Numbered from the stretch's first letter, positions 6,573 through 14,562 are shown. The stretch is DNA of 14,936 bases from Candidatus Fermentibacterota bacterium (GCA_022703195.1 JAKLEF010000015.1:1-14936); one strand, 5' to 3'. The notes: generated from the letters alone by a model not told the origin. A program made the numbers and translations.

Positions 6573-8837
6573 ATGATCGGAGCACTCCTTCTCACATCCG
6601 TTCTCATTTCAGGCGGCGGGAATGTCGCAACCCGGGCCGATCCCGCGGGGATGACCGTGGTCCAGGATGCGGGCGGCGGGATGATCCTTCTCACGACCGG
6701 CACCGGAAGGGGACTCGCGATGTGGGACGGCTCGTCCCTCGAGGTCCTCTCGACGGAACCCGGGGCAGGCCGGAACGCCTTCCTGCTGCGGGACGCGATC
6801 CTGTTCAAGGAGTGCGCGGAAGGTTCGCAGCGGATCGTAGTCTTCTCGGACGGCCGGCGGGAGGTCCTGATCGAACGAGACATCCTCTGCGGCCCGTTCC
6901 CCTCGCCCGGAGGGTTCCTCTATTCCGACGCCGAGGGGCTCCACGTCATCGGTCCCGACTTCGGGGAGACCGCCCTCCTGCCTGATGCCGCGCTCTGTCC
7001 CTCGGCCTGCCTCGATGATGCCGGTTCTCTCTGGTTCGTGGACCCGGAGGGCGGTCTCCTCGCCGCCAGGGCCGGCTGCAGCCCGGAGATCGTCCTGGAA
7101 GGCGCCGCCGGCGTGCAGTCGTGTCCGGGGGTGGTCCTCGCGAGGATGGTCGACGGATCCGCCAGGCTCATCTACCCGGCAACCCGCAGGGTTTCCGCGA
7201 CCATCGAGGATGCCCTGCTGCCGAGGCTCCTGCCCGACGGGACGGTGCTCTACACGAGGCTCCTCCCGGACGGGCGATCGGAGTGCCGCGCCTTCACGGC
7301 AGGCGGCGGAGACGTCGCGATCTCGCCCCTGGGCGTTTCGGCGTCCAGGCCGGCGATGGTCCCGGGGCTGGGGCCGGTCTGGACAGACACGCAGACGGGC
7401 CTGCCGGCCGGGCCCGGCATGGAGCGCCCGATCCCGGCCTTTCCGGCGATGGACGATGTCGCGCCCGCAGGGAGATCCGCCCCCGAGGCCGAGATCGACG
7501 TGCCATGGATGCACCAGCGCTGGGACACTCCCGACTCGTTCAACGGCTCGTGGTCGTGCGGCCCCTCATCGTGCATGATGGCCGCACAGTACTACGACAG
7601 GCTGACCCCCGACTCCATCTGGTGCTCCTCCCCGTCGCCAGGCCACTGGAGTTCCTGGGGACGCTACATCCCCGAGGAGTACGCCTTCCTCGGGTACGCC
7701 TACGACATCCCCGGCCTCTCGCCGGGCGATGTCTGGGTCGAGGGGGCCCACGGGTTCATCTGCCGCGACGCCGGGGGCGCCTACTGGTCCTACATGAGGC
7801 TGTTCCTGGAGCAGACCGGGCTGTACTCCGAGTGGGCCGGCACCTCCTGGGGCACTCTGACTTCCGAGCTGGAGTCCTCGTGGCCGGTGGTCTGCTCGAG
7901 CACCATCGACTACTCCGGCGGCTCCTACGGGCACATCATCCTGTTCACCGGCTACTACGCCGACCGGACCGTGGTGGTCAACGACCCCTACGGCGACGCG
8001 AACCTGACGGGATGGGGCCAGAGCTGGCGGTACCCGAACGGCAAGGCCTGCCTCTACGACTGGCCCGGGTACAACAACGGGCACCTCGAGATAGGGGCCG
8101 TGAACCAGCTCATCCTGGCGAGGCACGACGTCAGGGTCGAGCCCGACACCCTGGTGGACGACAACTCGCAAGGCTTCGGCAAGCGGGGCCCGTGCCAGTT
8201 CTGGCACGAGGAGGACTCGGGCTGGGACGGGGGCTTCTGGTGGACCTGGGCCACGGCCTCGCCGCCCGACACCTGCTTCGCGAAATGGAAGCCGGTGCTG
8301 CCCTGGCCGGGAGAGTACGAGGTATGCGTCTACATCCCGGCCTATTATGCCTCGGCTGCCGGCATCTACAGGCTGTCGACACCCTCCGGAACGGTGACGG
8401 TGCCTCTGGACCAGGGCTCGTACGCAGGCGGATGGGCTCCCCTGGGCACCTTCACGCTGCAGCCCGGCGATTCGCTCTACCTGGGCGACTGGAACGGCCA
8501 GGGCGGCGAGAGGCTGGCCTTCGATGCGGCCCGCTTCCATCCCCTCGGACTCTCCGCCGGTCCGGGAGCCGGGGCGGACTGCGTCCTCCGGATCGCGAAC
8601 CCCTGCACCGGGTCGATCGAGTTCACGCTGCCTCACCCGTCGCTGCCCTCGAGCCCCTCGGTCGTGGTGCTGGCGGACATCTCGGGAAGGATCGTGGGCT
8701 CGTGCACGGTGCCCCCAGGATCGAGCGGTGGCTCCCTGGGTGGAGACATGCCTGCGGGCATCTACTTCGCGCTGATAGTGGAGGGAGCCGGGCAGGGTGC
8801 CTCGGCTCCGGCGGTCTTCCTCGGAGGAGGCTACTGA
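6573..8837 (+). CDS. Secreted C39-like peptidase with golvesin-like and C-terminal sorting-type domains
   Basis: The 754-residue protein opens with a short hydrophobic segment (residues 2-13), a probable signal peptide though it lacks a basic residue; an in-frame stop upstream (6534) rules out a longer start of any standard type. Residues about 25-285 are rich in short beta-strand, propeller-like repeats (for example SPGGFLYSDAEGLHVIG). Residues about 306-515 look like a C39-type papain-fold peptidase: IDVPWMHQRW, nucleophile C329 in SWSCGPSSCMMA, H454 in GHIILFTGYY, and D471 in VVNDPYGD. Residues about 527-657 resemble a golvesin C-terminal/Xly-type beta domain (VDDNSQGF to RLAFDAARF). The end, with VVVLADISGRIVGS and MPAGIYFALI, resembles the beta-sandwich tails found on secreted FCB proteins. 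Expected to act outside the cell. The stop overlaps the next start by one base (TGATG), so the two are translationally coupled. The substrate is unknown. Confidence 0.85.
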   Translation: MIGALLLTSVLISGGGNVATRADPAGMTVVQDAGGGMILLTTGTGRGLAMWDGSSLEVLSTEPGAGRNAFLLRDAILFKECAEGSQRIVVFSDGRREVLIERDILCGPFPSPGGFLYSDAEGLHVIGPDFGETALLPDAALCPSACLDDAGSLWFVDPEGGLLAARAGCSPEIVLEGAAGVQSCPGVVLARMVDGSARLIYPATRRVSATIEDALLPRLLPDGTVLYTRLLPDGRSECRAFTAGGGDVAISPLGVSASRPAMVPGLGPVWTDTQTGLPAGPGMERPIPAFPAMDDVAPAGRSAPEAEIDVPWMHQRWDTPDSFNGSWSCGPSSCMMAAQYYDRLTPDSIWCSSPSPGHWSSWGRYIPEEYAFLGYAYDIPGLSPGDVWVEGAHGFICRDAGGAYWSYMRLFLEQTGLYSEWAGTSWGTLTSELESSWPVVCSSTIDYSGGSYGHIILFTGYYADRTVVVNDPYGDANLTGWGQSWRYPNGKACLYDWPGYNNGHLEIGAVNQLILARHDVRVEPDTLVDDNSQGFGKRGPCQFWHEEDSGWDGGFWWTWATASPPDTCFAKWKPVLPWPGEYEVCVYIPAYYASAAGIYRLSTPSGTVTVPLDQGSYAGGWAPLGTFTLQPGDSLYLGDWNGQGGERLAFDAARFHPLGLSAGPGAGADCVLRIANPCTGSIEFTLPHPSLPSSPSVVVLADISGRIVGSCTVPPGSSGGSLGGDMPAGIYFALIVEGAGQGASAPAVFLGGGY

Positions 8838-9133
8838 TGGCGGATTCCGGAGCCGGCACGACGGTGGATCAGCGCAACGGACCCCTCTCGACGGCCGAGT
8901 TCTTCACGATGATCCTGCTCCTGGGCGTGCCGGTCCTGAATCTGGTCCTGCTGGTGATCTGGTCGTTCGGGTCGGGCACGAACCTCAACAGGCGCAACCT
9001 GTCGAGGGCCATGCTGATCCTCACAGTGATCCTTGCCGTGGTCTGGGTGATCTCGTTCGCGCTGGGGCTGACCCTGATCGGGAGCAACCCGGAGATGGAG
9101 AGGCTGCTGGAGGATTTCCTGGCGGGCATCTGA
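8837..9133 (+). CDS. Small two-helix membrane protein, unknown function
   Basis: This is a 98-residue protein with two strong membrane segments, about residues 22-44 (FFTMILLLGVPVLNLVLLVI) and 58-81, joined by a polar loop SFGSGTNLNRRNLSRA. A small family with WxFGxGTNxxRxNxxRAM in that loop recurs in many bacteria without known function, and this protein fits it. The ends (MADSGAGTT and NPEMERLLEDF) are polar. Its ATG overlaps the TGA of the C39-like peptidase gene, and a strong hairpin terminator follows 19 bases after the stop, so the pair forms a two-gene unit. Whether it assists the peptidase (membrane anchor, export or immunity) is not shown. Confidence 0.82.
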   Translation: MADSGAGTTVDQRNGPLSTAEFFTMILLLGVPVLNLVLLVIWSFGSGTNLNRRNLSRAMLILTVILAVVWVISFALGLTLIGSNPEMERLLEDFLAGI

Positions 9134-9152
9134 CGGGCCGAGCTGCGAAAGG

Positions 9153-9178
9153 GAGGGGCGGCCGGGAGGCCGCCCCTC
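9153..9178 (+). terminator. Hairpin terminator after the peptidase/two-helix protein pair
   Basis: A perfect 11-base stem, GAGGGGCGGCC with GGCCGCCCCTC, closes on a GGGA loop 19 bases after the stop at 9133. Only TT follows, so the T run is poor. Since hppA approaches from the other side, it may serve both converging transcripts. Confidence 0.75.
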
Positions 9179-9209
9179 TTGACCGGTACCGGAGCAGGTG
9201 GAGGGTCAG

Positions 9210-9395
9210 AGCAGGTGGAACGTCACCGTGAGACCGGCCATATCGATCATCCGCCATGAGGGTGGATGATCCTCATGGCCACCTACAGCAGGTGGAACGT
9301 CACCGTGAGACCGGCCATATCGATCATCCGCCATGAGGGTGGATGATCCTCATGGCCACCTACAGCAGGTGGAACGTCACCGTGAGACCGGCCAT
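9210..9395. repeat. 77-bp tandem repeat (2.4 copies) that duplicates the 3' end of hppA
   Basis: Three exact copies of a 32-base segment X (9210-9241, 9287-9318, 9364-9395) alternate with two exact copies of a 45-base segment Y (9242-9286, 9319-9363), giving a period of 77. The rightmost X is the coding end of hppA ([10 protein letters not shown]); the other two X copies lie beyond its TAG stop. Inside each Y are two interleaved 8-base inverted repeats in the order A-B-ggt-A'-B' (copy 1: GATCATCC 9245-9252, GCCATGAG 9253-9260, GGATGATC 9264-9271, CTCATGGC 9272-9279). At each Y/X junction CCACCT-ACAGC-AGGTGG can form another hairpin (9279-9295 and 9356-9372). On the minus strand each extra X reads as ATG, ten more codons and a stop. 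Confidence 0.95.
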
Positions 9396-11570
9396 GACTA
9401 TCGCGACCATGCTCATCAGCTTGATCAGGATGTTCAAAGACGGACCCGCGGTATCCTTGCAGGGATCCCCAACGGTATCGCCGATGACCGCCGCCCCGTG
9501 GACCGGATTCTTCGACCCGTCGGCAAGCTTCTTGCCACCATGATTCCCTTCCTCAATGTACTTCTTGGCATTGTCCCAGGCGCCGCCCGAGTTGGCCAGG
9601 AAAATGGCCAGGACGAAGCCGGCCGCCACGCCCCCGAGCAGGAGCCCCATCACACCGCCGACGCCGAGGACGATCCCTGTCGCTATCGGAACCAGGATGG
9701 CCAGGGCAGCGGGCAGGACCATCTCGTGCTGTGCGCCGCGGGTCGAGATGGCGACGCACCTGGCGTAGTCGGGCTCGTCCTCGCCCCTGATGATCCCCGG
9801 CTTCTCGGCGAACTGCCTGCGGACCTCCTCGACCATGCGCCCGGCGGCCCTGCCGACGGCCTGCATGGTGAGACCGCAGAACAGGAAGGCCATCATCGAG
9901 CCGATGAAGGTCCCGACCAGAACCAGCGGGTTCATGAGATGTATGTCGAAGTGCGCCATCAGTTCCTGAAGAGTGGCGGAGGCGGTTTCGACGGTGCGGC
10001 CACCCACCTCGAACGCGGTGGTGCCGATCCTGACCATCCCGATCCTGATCTCCTCGAGATACGAGGCGAGGAGGGCGAGCGCGGTCAGTGCCGCGGAACC
10101 TATGGCGAAGCCCTTGCCCGTCGCGGCGGTTGTGTTCCCGAGGGCGTCGAGGGCGTCGGTCCGCTCGCGGACCTCCTTTTCTAGGCCGGCCATCTGGGCG
10201 TTGCCGCCCGCGTTGTCGGCTATGGGCCCGTACGCGTCGGTGGCCAGTGTGATGCCCAGGGTGGAGAGCATGCCGACTGCAGCGATGCCGATGCCGTAGA
10301 GGCCCATGGAGAGGTTCGTGAAGGAGAATCCCGAAGAGAAGAGGAACGCCATGATGGTCCCGATCGAGACCATCGACACCGGGATCGCGGTCGAGATCAG
10401 ACCCGTCCCGATCCCGGAGATGATGACGGTGGCAGGCCCGGTCCTGGCGTGTTCCGCGATCGCTACCGTCGGCCTGTATCCGTGCGAGGTGTAGTACTCG
10501 GTGGACTTGCCTATGACTATCCCGACGACCAGTCCGGTGACCAGCGAGCCCCAGACGCCCCAGGCGTTCGGGAGGCCGAGGAGATGGAGCACGGCGGCGG
10601 AGATGACGGTGATCAGGATCGAGCTGGAGTTCACTCCCCGCGCCAGCGATCCGAGGAGCTGCTTCTGGGTCGCCCCCTCCCTCGTGCGGACCATGAGCAT
10701 CCCTATCACGGAGAGGATCGTGCCGATACCGGCTATTATCATGGGCGCCAGCACGCTGTTCATCTGTGCGGAGCCCCCGGCGGCCGAGAAGGCGGTCGCC
10801 CCGAGGGCGGCCGTGGCCAGGATCGCGCCGCAGTAGGATTCGTAGAGGTCCGCCCCCATCCCAGCCACATCGCCCACGTTGTCGCCGACGTTGTCCGCGA
10901 TCGTGGCCGGATTCCTGGGATCGTCCTCGGGGATGCCCGCCTCGACCTTGCCGACCAGGTCGGCTCCCACGTCGGCGGCCTTGGTGAATATCCCGCCGCC
11001 TACCCTGGCGAAGAGAGCCTGGGTGGAGGCGCCCATCCCGAAGGTAAGCATCGTGGTGGTTATCAGCACGAGGGAGCCCGGGCCCTCGGAGGGGGGATAG
11101 AACTGGTTCAGGATCACGAACCAGGCCGAAATGTCGAGAAGGGCCAGACCAACCACCACCAGGCCCATCACCGCGCCGCTCCTGAAGGCTAGCCTGAGGC
11201 CCCTGTCGAGTGACTGCCTGGCGGCATGGGCGGTCCTGGCGGAGGCGTACGTGGCGGTCTTCATGCCGAAGAAACCGGCCAGCCCGGAGAAGAAGCCGCC
11301 GGTGATGAACGCGAACGGCACCCAGCCGTTCTGCACCTTCAGGACATAGGCCATGATGGCGAAGAGCACCGTCAGGCACAGGAAGATAACGGTGACGACC
11401 CGGTACTGCTGCCTGAGGTAGGCCATCGCACCCTTGCGCACCGCGAGGGCGATGGCGGCCATCCTCGGGGTGCCCTCGTCCTGGGCCATCATGTTCCTGT
11501 AGAAGAGCCAGGCGACCACGAGCGCGAGTACGGAGCCTGCGGGTGCGAGCCAGAACCATGGATTCAGCAT
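9360..11570 (-). CDS. hppA: Ion-translocating membrane pyrophosphatase, K+-dependent type
   Basis: The protein has 736 residues and many membrane helices, matching full-length membrane pyrophosphatases, which couple PPi hydrolysis to pumping of H+ or Na+. Active-site blocks are present: [11 protein letters not shown] (200-210), DNVGDNVGD (226-234), [12 protein letters not shown] (445-456), [14 protein letters not shown] (660-673) and [13 protein letters not shown] (698-710). In [17 protein letters not shown] (478-494) the residues that decide K+ need are A482 and G485; K+-independent enzymes have Lys and Thr there, so this one should need K+. H+ versus Na+ cannot be settled by eye. The ATG at 11570 has GGAGGA five bases upstream. 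The last codons lie in a copy of the 77-bp repeat, and the TAG falls in the repeat's Y segment. It is probably transcribed alone. It would recover energy from PPi made by biosynthesis. Confidence 0.97.
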   Translation of the reverse strand: MLNPWFWLAPAGSVLALVVAWLFYRNMMAQDEGTPRMAAIALAVRKGAMAYLRQQYRVVTVIFLCLTVLFAIMAYVLKVQNGWVPFAFITGGFFSGLAGFFGMKTATYASARTAHAARQSLDRGLRLAFRSGAVMGLVVVGLALLDISAWFVILNQFYPPSEGPGSLVLITTTMLTFGMGASTQALFARVGGGIFTKAADVGADLVGKVEAGIPEDDPRNPATIADNVGDNVGDVAGMGADLYESYCGAILATAALGATAFSAAGGSAQMNSVLAPMIIAGIGTILSVIGMLMVRTREGATQKQLLGSLARGVNSSSILITVISAAVLHLLGLPNAWGVWGSLVTGLVVGIVIGKSTEYYTSHGYRPTVAIAEHARTGPATVIISGIGTGLISTAIPVSMVSIGTIMAFLFSSGFSFTNLSMGLYGIGIAAVGMLSTLGITLATDAYGPIADNAGGNAQMAGLEKEVRERTDALDALGNTTAATGKGFAIGSAALTALALLASYLEEIRIGMVRIGTTAFEVGGRTVETASATLQELMAHFDIHLMNPLVLVGTFIGSMMAFLFCGLTMQAVGRAAGRMVEEVRRQFAEKPGIIRGEDEPDYARCVAISTRGAQHEMVLPAALAILVPIATGIVLGVGGVMGLLLGGVAAGFVLAIFLANSGGAWDNAKKYIEEGNHGGKKLADGSKNPVHGAAVIGDTVGDPCKDTAGPSLNILIKLMSMVAIVMAGLTVTFHLL

Positions 11571-11678
11571 AGAGTCCTCCGTCGTCCCGGTGCGGTTTCG
11601 ACCGGTATCCTCCCAGAACGGCCCGCACCTGCCGGGGAACGATCCCGGGCGGAACGGGCGTGCATCTCACCCGGACGA

Positions 11679-11690
11679 GCTAACATTAGC
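11679..11690. promoter_or_regulatory. Short palindrome upstream of hppA
   Basis: GCTAA-CA-TTAGC is a near-perfect palindrome in the 145-base gap between the GDT1-family gene and hppA, about 110 bases before the hppA start. It overlaps a weak promoter-like pair on the minus strand (TTGTGC, 16 bases, TAATGT). It may be an operator or chance. Confidence 0.25.
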
Positions 11691-11715
11691 CGGAGCGGTT
11701 CCCGGCACAAGCGCA

Positions 11716-11985
11716 TCAGCGCTTTGCGAGGACCCAGATGCCCACGGCTATGAAGCCTATCCCTGCGATCACGGAAAGAGTGCGCCCCTGGACGATCTTC
11801 GACAGGGCGGCCCCGGCCAGCACGCCGAGGGCGGAGGAGAGGACGAGCGCCGCGGCCGAGCCGGCGAAGACCGTGAGCCTGCTCCCGCCTCCGGCGGCGT
11901 AGAGCATCGTGGAGAGCTGGGTCTTGTCTCCGATCTCCGCCAGGAAGACCGTACCGAACACTGTGAGGAGGAGTTTCCAGTCCAT
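11716..11985 (-). CDS. Half-size GDT1/UPF0016 (TMEM165) family cation transporter
   Basis: This 89-residue protein has three hydrophobic segments (about 3-16, 38-63, 70-86) and the family signature EIGDKTQ at residues 17-23, whose acidic residues bind Mn2+ or Ca2+ in characterised relatives. Full-size members contain two such units with two E-x-G-D motifs; this protein has only one, so it should work as a dimer or pair with another single-unit protein not seen in this window. The likely role is Mn2+ (or Ca2+) export across the cytoplasmic membrane. The ATG at 11985 has AAGAAGGG upstream. It starts only 18 bases after the hairpin that follows the subtilase gene, so it depends on read-through or on a promoter inside the upstream gene end. 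Confidence 0.85.
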   Translation of the reverse strand: MDWKLLLTVFGTVFLAEIGDKTQLSTMLYAAGGGSRLTVFAGSAAALVLSSALGVLAGAALSKIVQGRTLSVIAGIGFIAVGIWVLAKR

Positions 11986-12002
11986 CGGGCCCTTCTTCGG
12001 AA

Positions 12003-12029
12003 GAGGCGCCCGGCGGGGCCGGGCGCCTC
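12003..12029 (-). terminator. Hairpin terminator after the subtilase gene
   Basis: A perfect 11-base stem (GAGGCGCCCGG with CCGGGCGCCTC) with a five-base loop begins 21 bases after the subtilase stop. On the minus strand it is followed by TTCC, so it lacks a real T run and may be leaky. Confidence 0.7.
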
Positions 12030-12050
12030 GGGATTCCTTCCGGGAGGTGC

Positions 12051-13799
12051 CTACCTGAGTACGGTGAACCTGCTCGTTGCAGAAGCTCCGTTCCCGGACG
12101 CCCTCATGAAGTACACGCCGTTGCTCATGCCTGCGGGGACGGCGAATTCTATAGAGTGGCTGCCGGACGCCATCTCTCCCTCGCTGACAAGGGCTATCCT
12201 GCGGCCCTGGATGTCGTAGACCGACATCGTCACCTGGCCGGGCTCGGACAGGTAGAGGCTGAAGATGCCCGCCGCCGAGACGGGGTTGGGCATGGCGGAC
12301 GACAGCACGAGGCTCCTCGTCGATTCTGGGTCCGAACCGCCGCCGATGCCGGTGCCGATGACGGCCTGGATGGCCTCGAGCGCCTGGATCCTGCCTGAAC
12401 CGTAGATGTTCTCCTTGCCGGCCGCTCCGAGGTCGAGCGCGGTGGTCTCGAGGATCTCGTCGATCTGCGCGGGGGTGAGCGTGGAGTCGGCGGAGAGGAG
12501 AAGGGCCATCAGGCCTGCGTTGTGCGGCGTGGCCATGGAGGTGCCGCTCATCGTCGTGTAGCCGCCGATGTTGCCGTAGTCGCAGCTCACCACGTCGACG
12601 CCGGGGGCGCACACGTCGGGACGCAGCAGACCGGCGTTGGGGGCGGTATCGTCATAGTCGAACCAGGGGGCGATGGCCTCCCAGTTGGCAGGGCCGCGGC
12701 TGGAGAAGTCGGCGATGTTGTTCGCGCTGTCTGTGGCGCCTACGCAGATGCAGGCCGAGAGGCCGCCCTGGGCGACCTGGTCGGGGTGCAGCCAGGGAGG
12801 CGGGCAGTCGCCGGGGGTGCGCAGGGAGGGGGCACCCGGGCCCTCGTTGCCGGCTGCGATGCTGTGAGGGATCCCTGCGGCGAGGATGTTCTCCTCCGCG
12901 GTTCTCCAGAGCGCCCTCTGGGGGTTCCATGACGGAATGTACCCGAGGGACGTGCTCAGCACGTCGGCTCCGTGCTCGACGGCCCACTCGAAGCCGTCCA
13001 TGACGTTGACCTCGGCCTCGGGGCTGACGGAGGTCATGACCCTGACGGCCATGATCGTGGCTTCGGGGGCCACGCCGCAGGTTGTGCCGGCTATGCCGTT
13101 GCTGGCCACCGAACCGGCGCAGTGTGTCCCGTGGCCGCTCTCGTCCATCGGGTCGCTGTCGCCCGTGGAGATGTCCCAGCCATAGTGGAGGCCGGCGGGG
13201 GTGTCGTGCCACATGTGGGTCGCGAGGTCGACGTGGTTGTAGTTGACACCCGTGTCGATGATGGCGACGGTCACGCCCTCGCCCTCATACCCGAGGTTCC
13301 AGACGTCCGGCGCGCCGATGTTGTCGACGCCCCATGCGTTGGCCCTCGAGAGCTCGTTCGGGTTCGCCGGCCTGACGTCTATGGGTTCTATGAAGGGCGA
13401 GGTGGCGGGCCTGAAGTCGACCCACGCGACGCAGTCGAGCGCAGCGATGTTCCTGATCGCGTCGGGGGTGGCGCTGCAGCTGATGAAGTTGGCGAGCCAG
13501 TTCGTGTGCAGGCCGGTCAGGCTCTCCGACGGCCAGGCCTTGAGGGCTTCCAGGACGGGAGTCTGGGTCTGCGCGGCCACGTCCTTCATCACGGAGACGG
13601 CGAACTCGCGCCGTTCCTCGCGGGAGAAGCCTGTGGTGGCCTGGGCGATGTACTCGCAGTCGGCGTCGCCGACCGGCTTGATGAAGATGTCGATGGTCTC
13701 GTCGGCCCTCGCCTGTTCCATCTGTTCGGCGAGGCGCGGGGTGACGATCCCGGCGGAGGCGGCGGCAGCGGCCGCGAGGCAGAGCAGCAGGTACTTCAC
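12051..13799 (-). CDS. Secreted subtilisin-like serine protease with C-terminal sorting-type domain
   Basis: This 582-residue preproprotease starts with a clear signal peptide (MKYLLLCLAAAAAASAG). Residues about 25-140 form a propeptide of the inhibitor I9 type. The S8 catalytic domain spans about 155-480 with D182 in IIDTGVNYNHVDL, H223 in SGHGTHCAGSVASNG, oxyanion N318 in AAGNEGPG and S421 in SGTSMATPHNAG, so the triad is complete. The last 85 residues (SSAMPNPVSAAGIF, VTMSVYDIQGRRI, VPAGMSNGVYFMRASG, SRFTVLR) are a beta-sandwich tail of the FlgD/Por-secretion-like kind. In Bacteroidetes such tails direct type IX export or surface attachment; whether that route exists here is unknown. The start is a GTG at 13799 with AGAGGGG five bases upstream; the nearby ATG at 13801 runs straight into TGA. 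A TATTTT lies upstream as a possible -10. It is likely a single-gene transcript, ending at the hairpin at 12003-12029. Confidence 0.95.
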   Translation of the reverse strand: MKYLLLCLAAAAAASAGIVTPRLAEQMEQARADETIDIFIKPVGDADCEYIAQATTGFSREERREFAVSVMKDVAAQTQTPVLEALKAWPSESLTGLHTNWLANFISCSATPDAIRNIAALDCVAWVDFRPATSPFIEPIDVRPANPNELSRANAWGVDNIGAPDVWNLGYEGEGVTVAIIDTGVNYNHVDLATHMWHDTPAGLHYGWDISTGDSDPMDESGHGTHCAGSVASNGIAGTTCGVAPEATIMAVRVMTSVSPEAEVNVMDGFEWAVEHGADVLSTSLGYIPSWNPQRALWRTAEENILAAGIPHSIAAGNEGPGAPSLRTPGDCPPPWLHPDQVAQGGLSACICVGATDSANNIADFSSRGPANWEAIAPWFDYDDTAPNAGLLRPDVCAPGVDVVSCDYGNIGGYTTMSGTSMATPHNAGLMALLLSADSTLTPAQIDEILETTALDLGAAGKENIYGSGRIQALEAIQAVIGTGIGGGSDPESTRSLVLSSAMPNPVSAAGIFSLYLSEPGQVTMSVYDIQGRRIALVSEGEMASGSHSIEFAVPAGMSNGVYFMRASGNGASATSRFTVLR

Positions 13800-13878
13800 A
13801 TGGGCCCCTCTCGGTTAGGGAAAATACCGGTGTAGATCGCACCTTGCAGGGATGCCGGGGCGCGGCGGCACACGGCCG

Positions 13879-14562
13879 TCATCCCCTCCAGCCCTCTAGT
13901 CCATCCATGAAGGATCTGCAGGCCTTCCTGAGAGCGGCCTCGGGCTCGTGACCCCTGATCCGGGCATAATCTACGACCTCGAAGAGCAGCCGGCCAATGC
14001 CGTCCGTTCCTGCGTCAGCATCGGCATCTGCGACGATCTCCCGGAGCCCCGGCGTAGCGTCCCCCTCCCTGCCTTCGTAACCGAGGTCGGCCGCCCGCTG
14101 CTGGATCCTCCAGGCGGTCTGGAGGGCCGGCATTGCTGCGGGGATGGAATCGAAGAAGCCCCCGCGGCCCTTCTCCCCGGACTTGATCCGCTCCCACTGG
14201 CGCTCCACCTCTCCGGGCGAGAGCGCATCCACTGCCCCGAAGACGTGGGGATGCCTGCGGACGAGCTTTGCCCTTATCCCGTCCGCCACCTGGGCGAGGT
14301 CGAACCTTCCCTCCTCGTCGGCGATTACCGCATCGAGCAAAATGTGGAGAAGGAGATCGCCGAGTTCGCTCCTGAGAGCATCCCAGTCGCCCTCCTCGGC
14401 CGCCTCCGCCACCTCGTAGGCCTCTTCGAGAAGGAACGGCCTGAGCGATGCCACCGTCTGGCTCCTGTCCCATTCGCAGCCCCCCGGGCCCCGCAGGATC
14501 AGGACCGTGTCGAGCAGTTCGGCGAGGGCGGCCGTCGCCCGCTCCCTATCCATGTATCGCAC
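13879..14562 (-). CDS. mazG: MazG-family nucleoside triphosphate pyrophosphohydrolase
   Basis: The 227-residue protein aligns in its first half with MazG, which hydrolyses (d)NTPs to monophosphates and pyrophosphate: LRGPGGCEWDRSQTVASLRP, LLEEAYEVAEA with E46/E47/E50, and SELGDLLLHI with E66 and D69, then RRHPHVFG (102-109). The second MazG unit (about 130-227) is shorter and looks degenerate: where other proteins have E-x-G-D-L-L-F, this one has GIGRLLF (188-194), so metal-binding residues seem lost. It is shorter than the roughly 260 residues of two-domain MazG. Two starts are possible: GTG at 14562, 12 bases after GGAGG, or ATG at 14553. Either start lies inside the end of the dihydrolipoamide dehydrogenase gene, so translation is probably coupled. 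Its likely job is clearing damaged or excess nucleotides. Confidence 0.9.
   Translation of the reverse strand: MRYMDRERATAALAELLDTVLILRGPGGCEWDRSQTVASLRPFLLEEAYEVAEAAEEGDWDALRSELGDLLLHILLDAVIADEEGRFDLAQVADGIRAKLVRRHPHVFGAVDALSPGEVERQWERIKSGEKGRGGFFDSIPAAMPALQTAWRIQQRAADLGYEGREGDATPGLREIVADADADAGTDGIGRLLFEVVDYARIRGHEPEAALRKACRSFMDGLEGWRG

Noticed and set aside
7121..9133. A 670-residue frame across the C39-like peptidase
   Set aside because: Only its last 98 residues are a real protein (the two-helix membrane protein starting at 8837); the rest is Arg-rich shadow.
9210..9395. CRISPR array
   Set aside because: The 45-base segments between the 32-base repeats are identical to each other, the end repeat is coding sequence, and no cas gene is present. 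It is a tandem repeat.
11716..12612. A 298-residue minus frame that would fuse sequence to the GDT1-like protein
   Set aside because: Only the last 89 residues are hydrophobic and family-like; the upstream part lies over the subtilase gene in the wrong frame.
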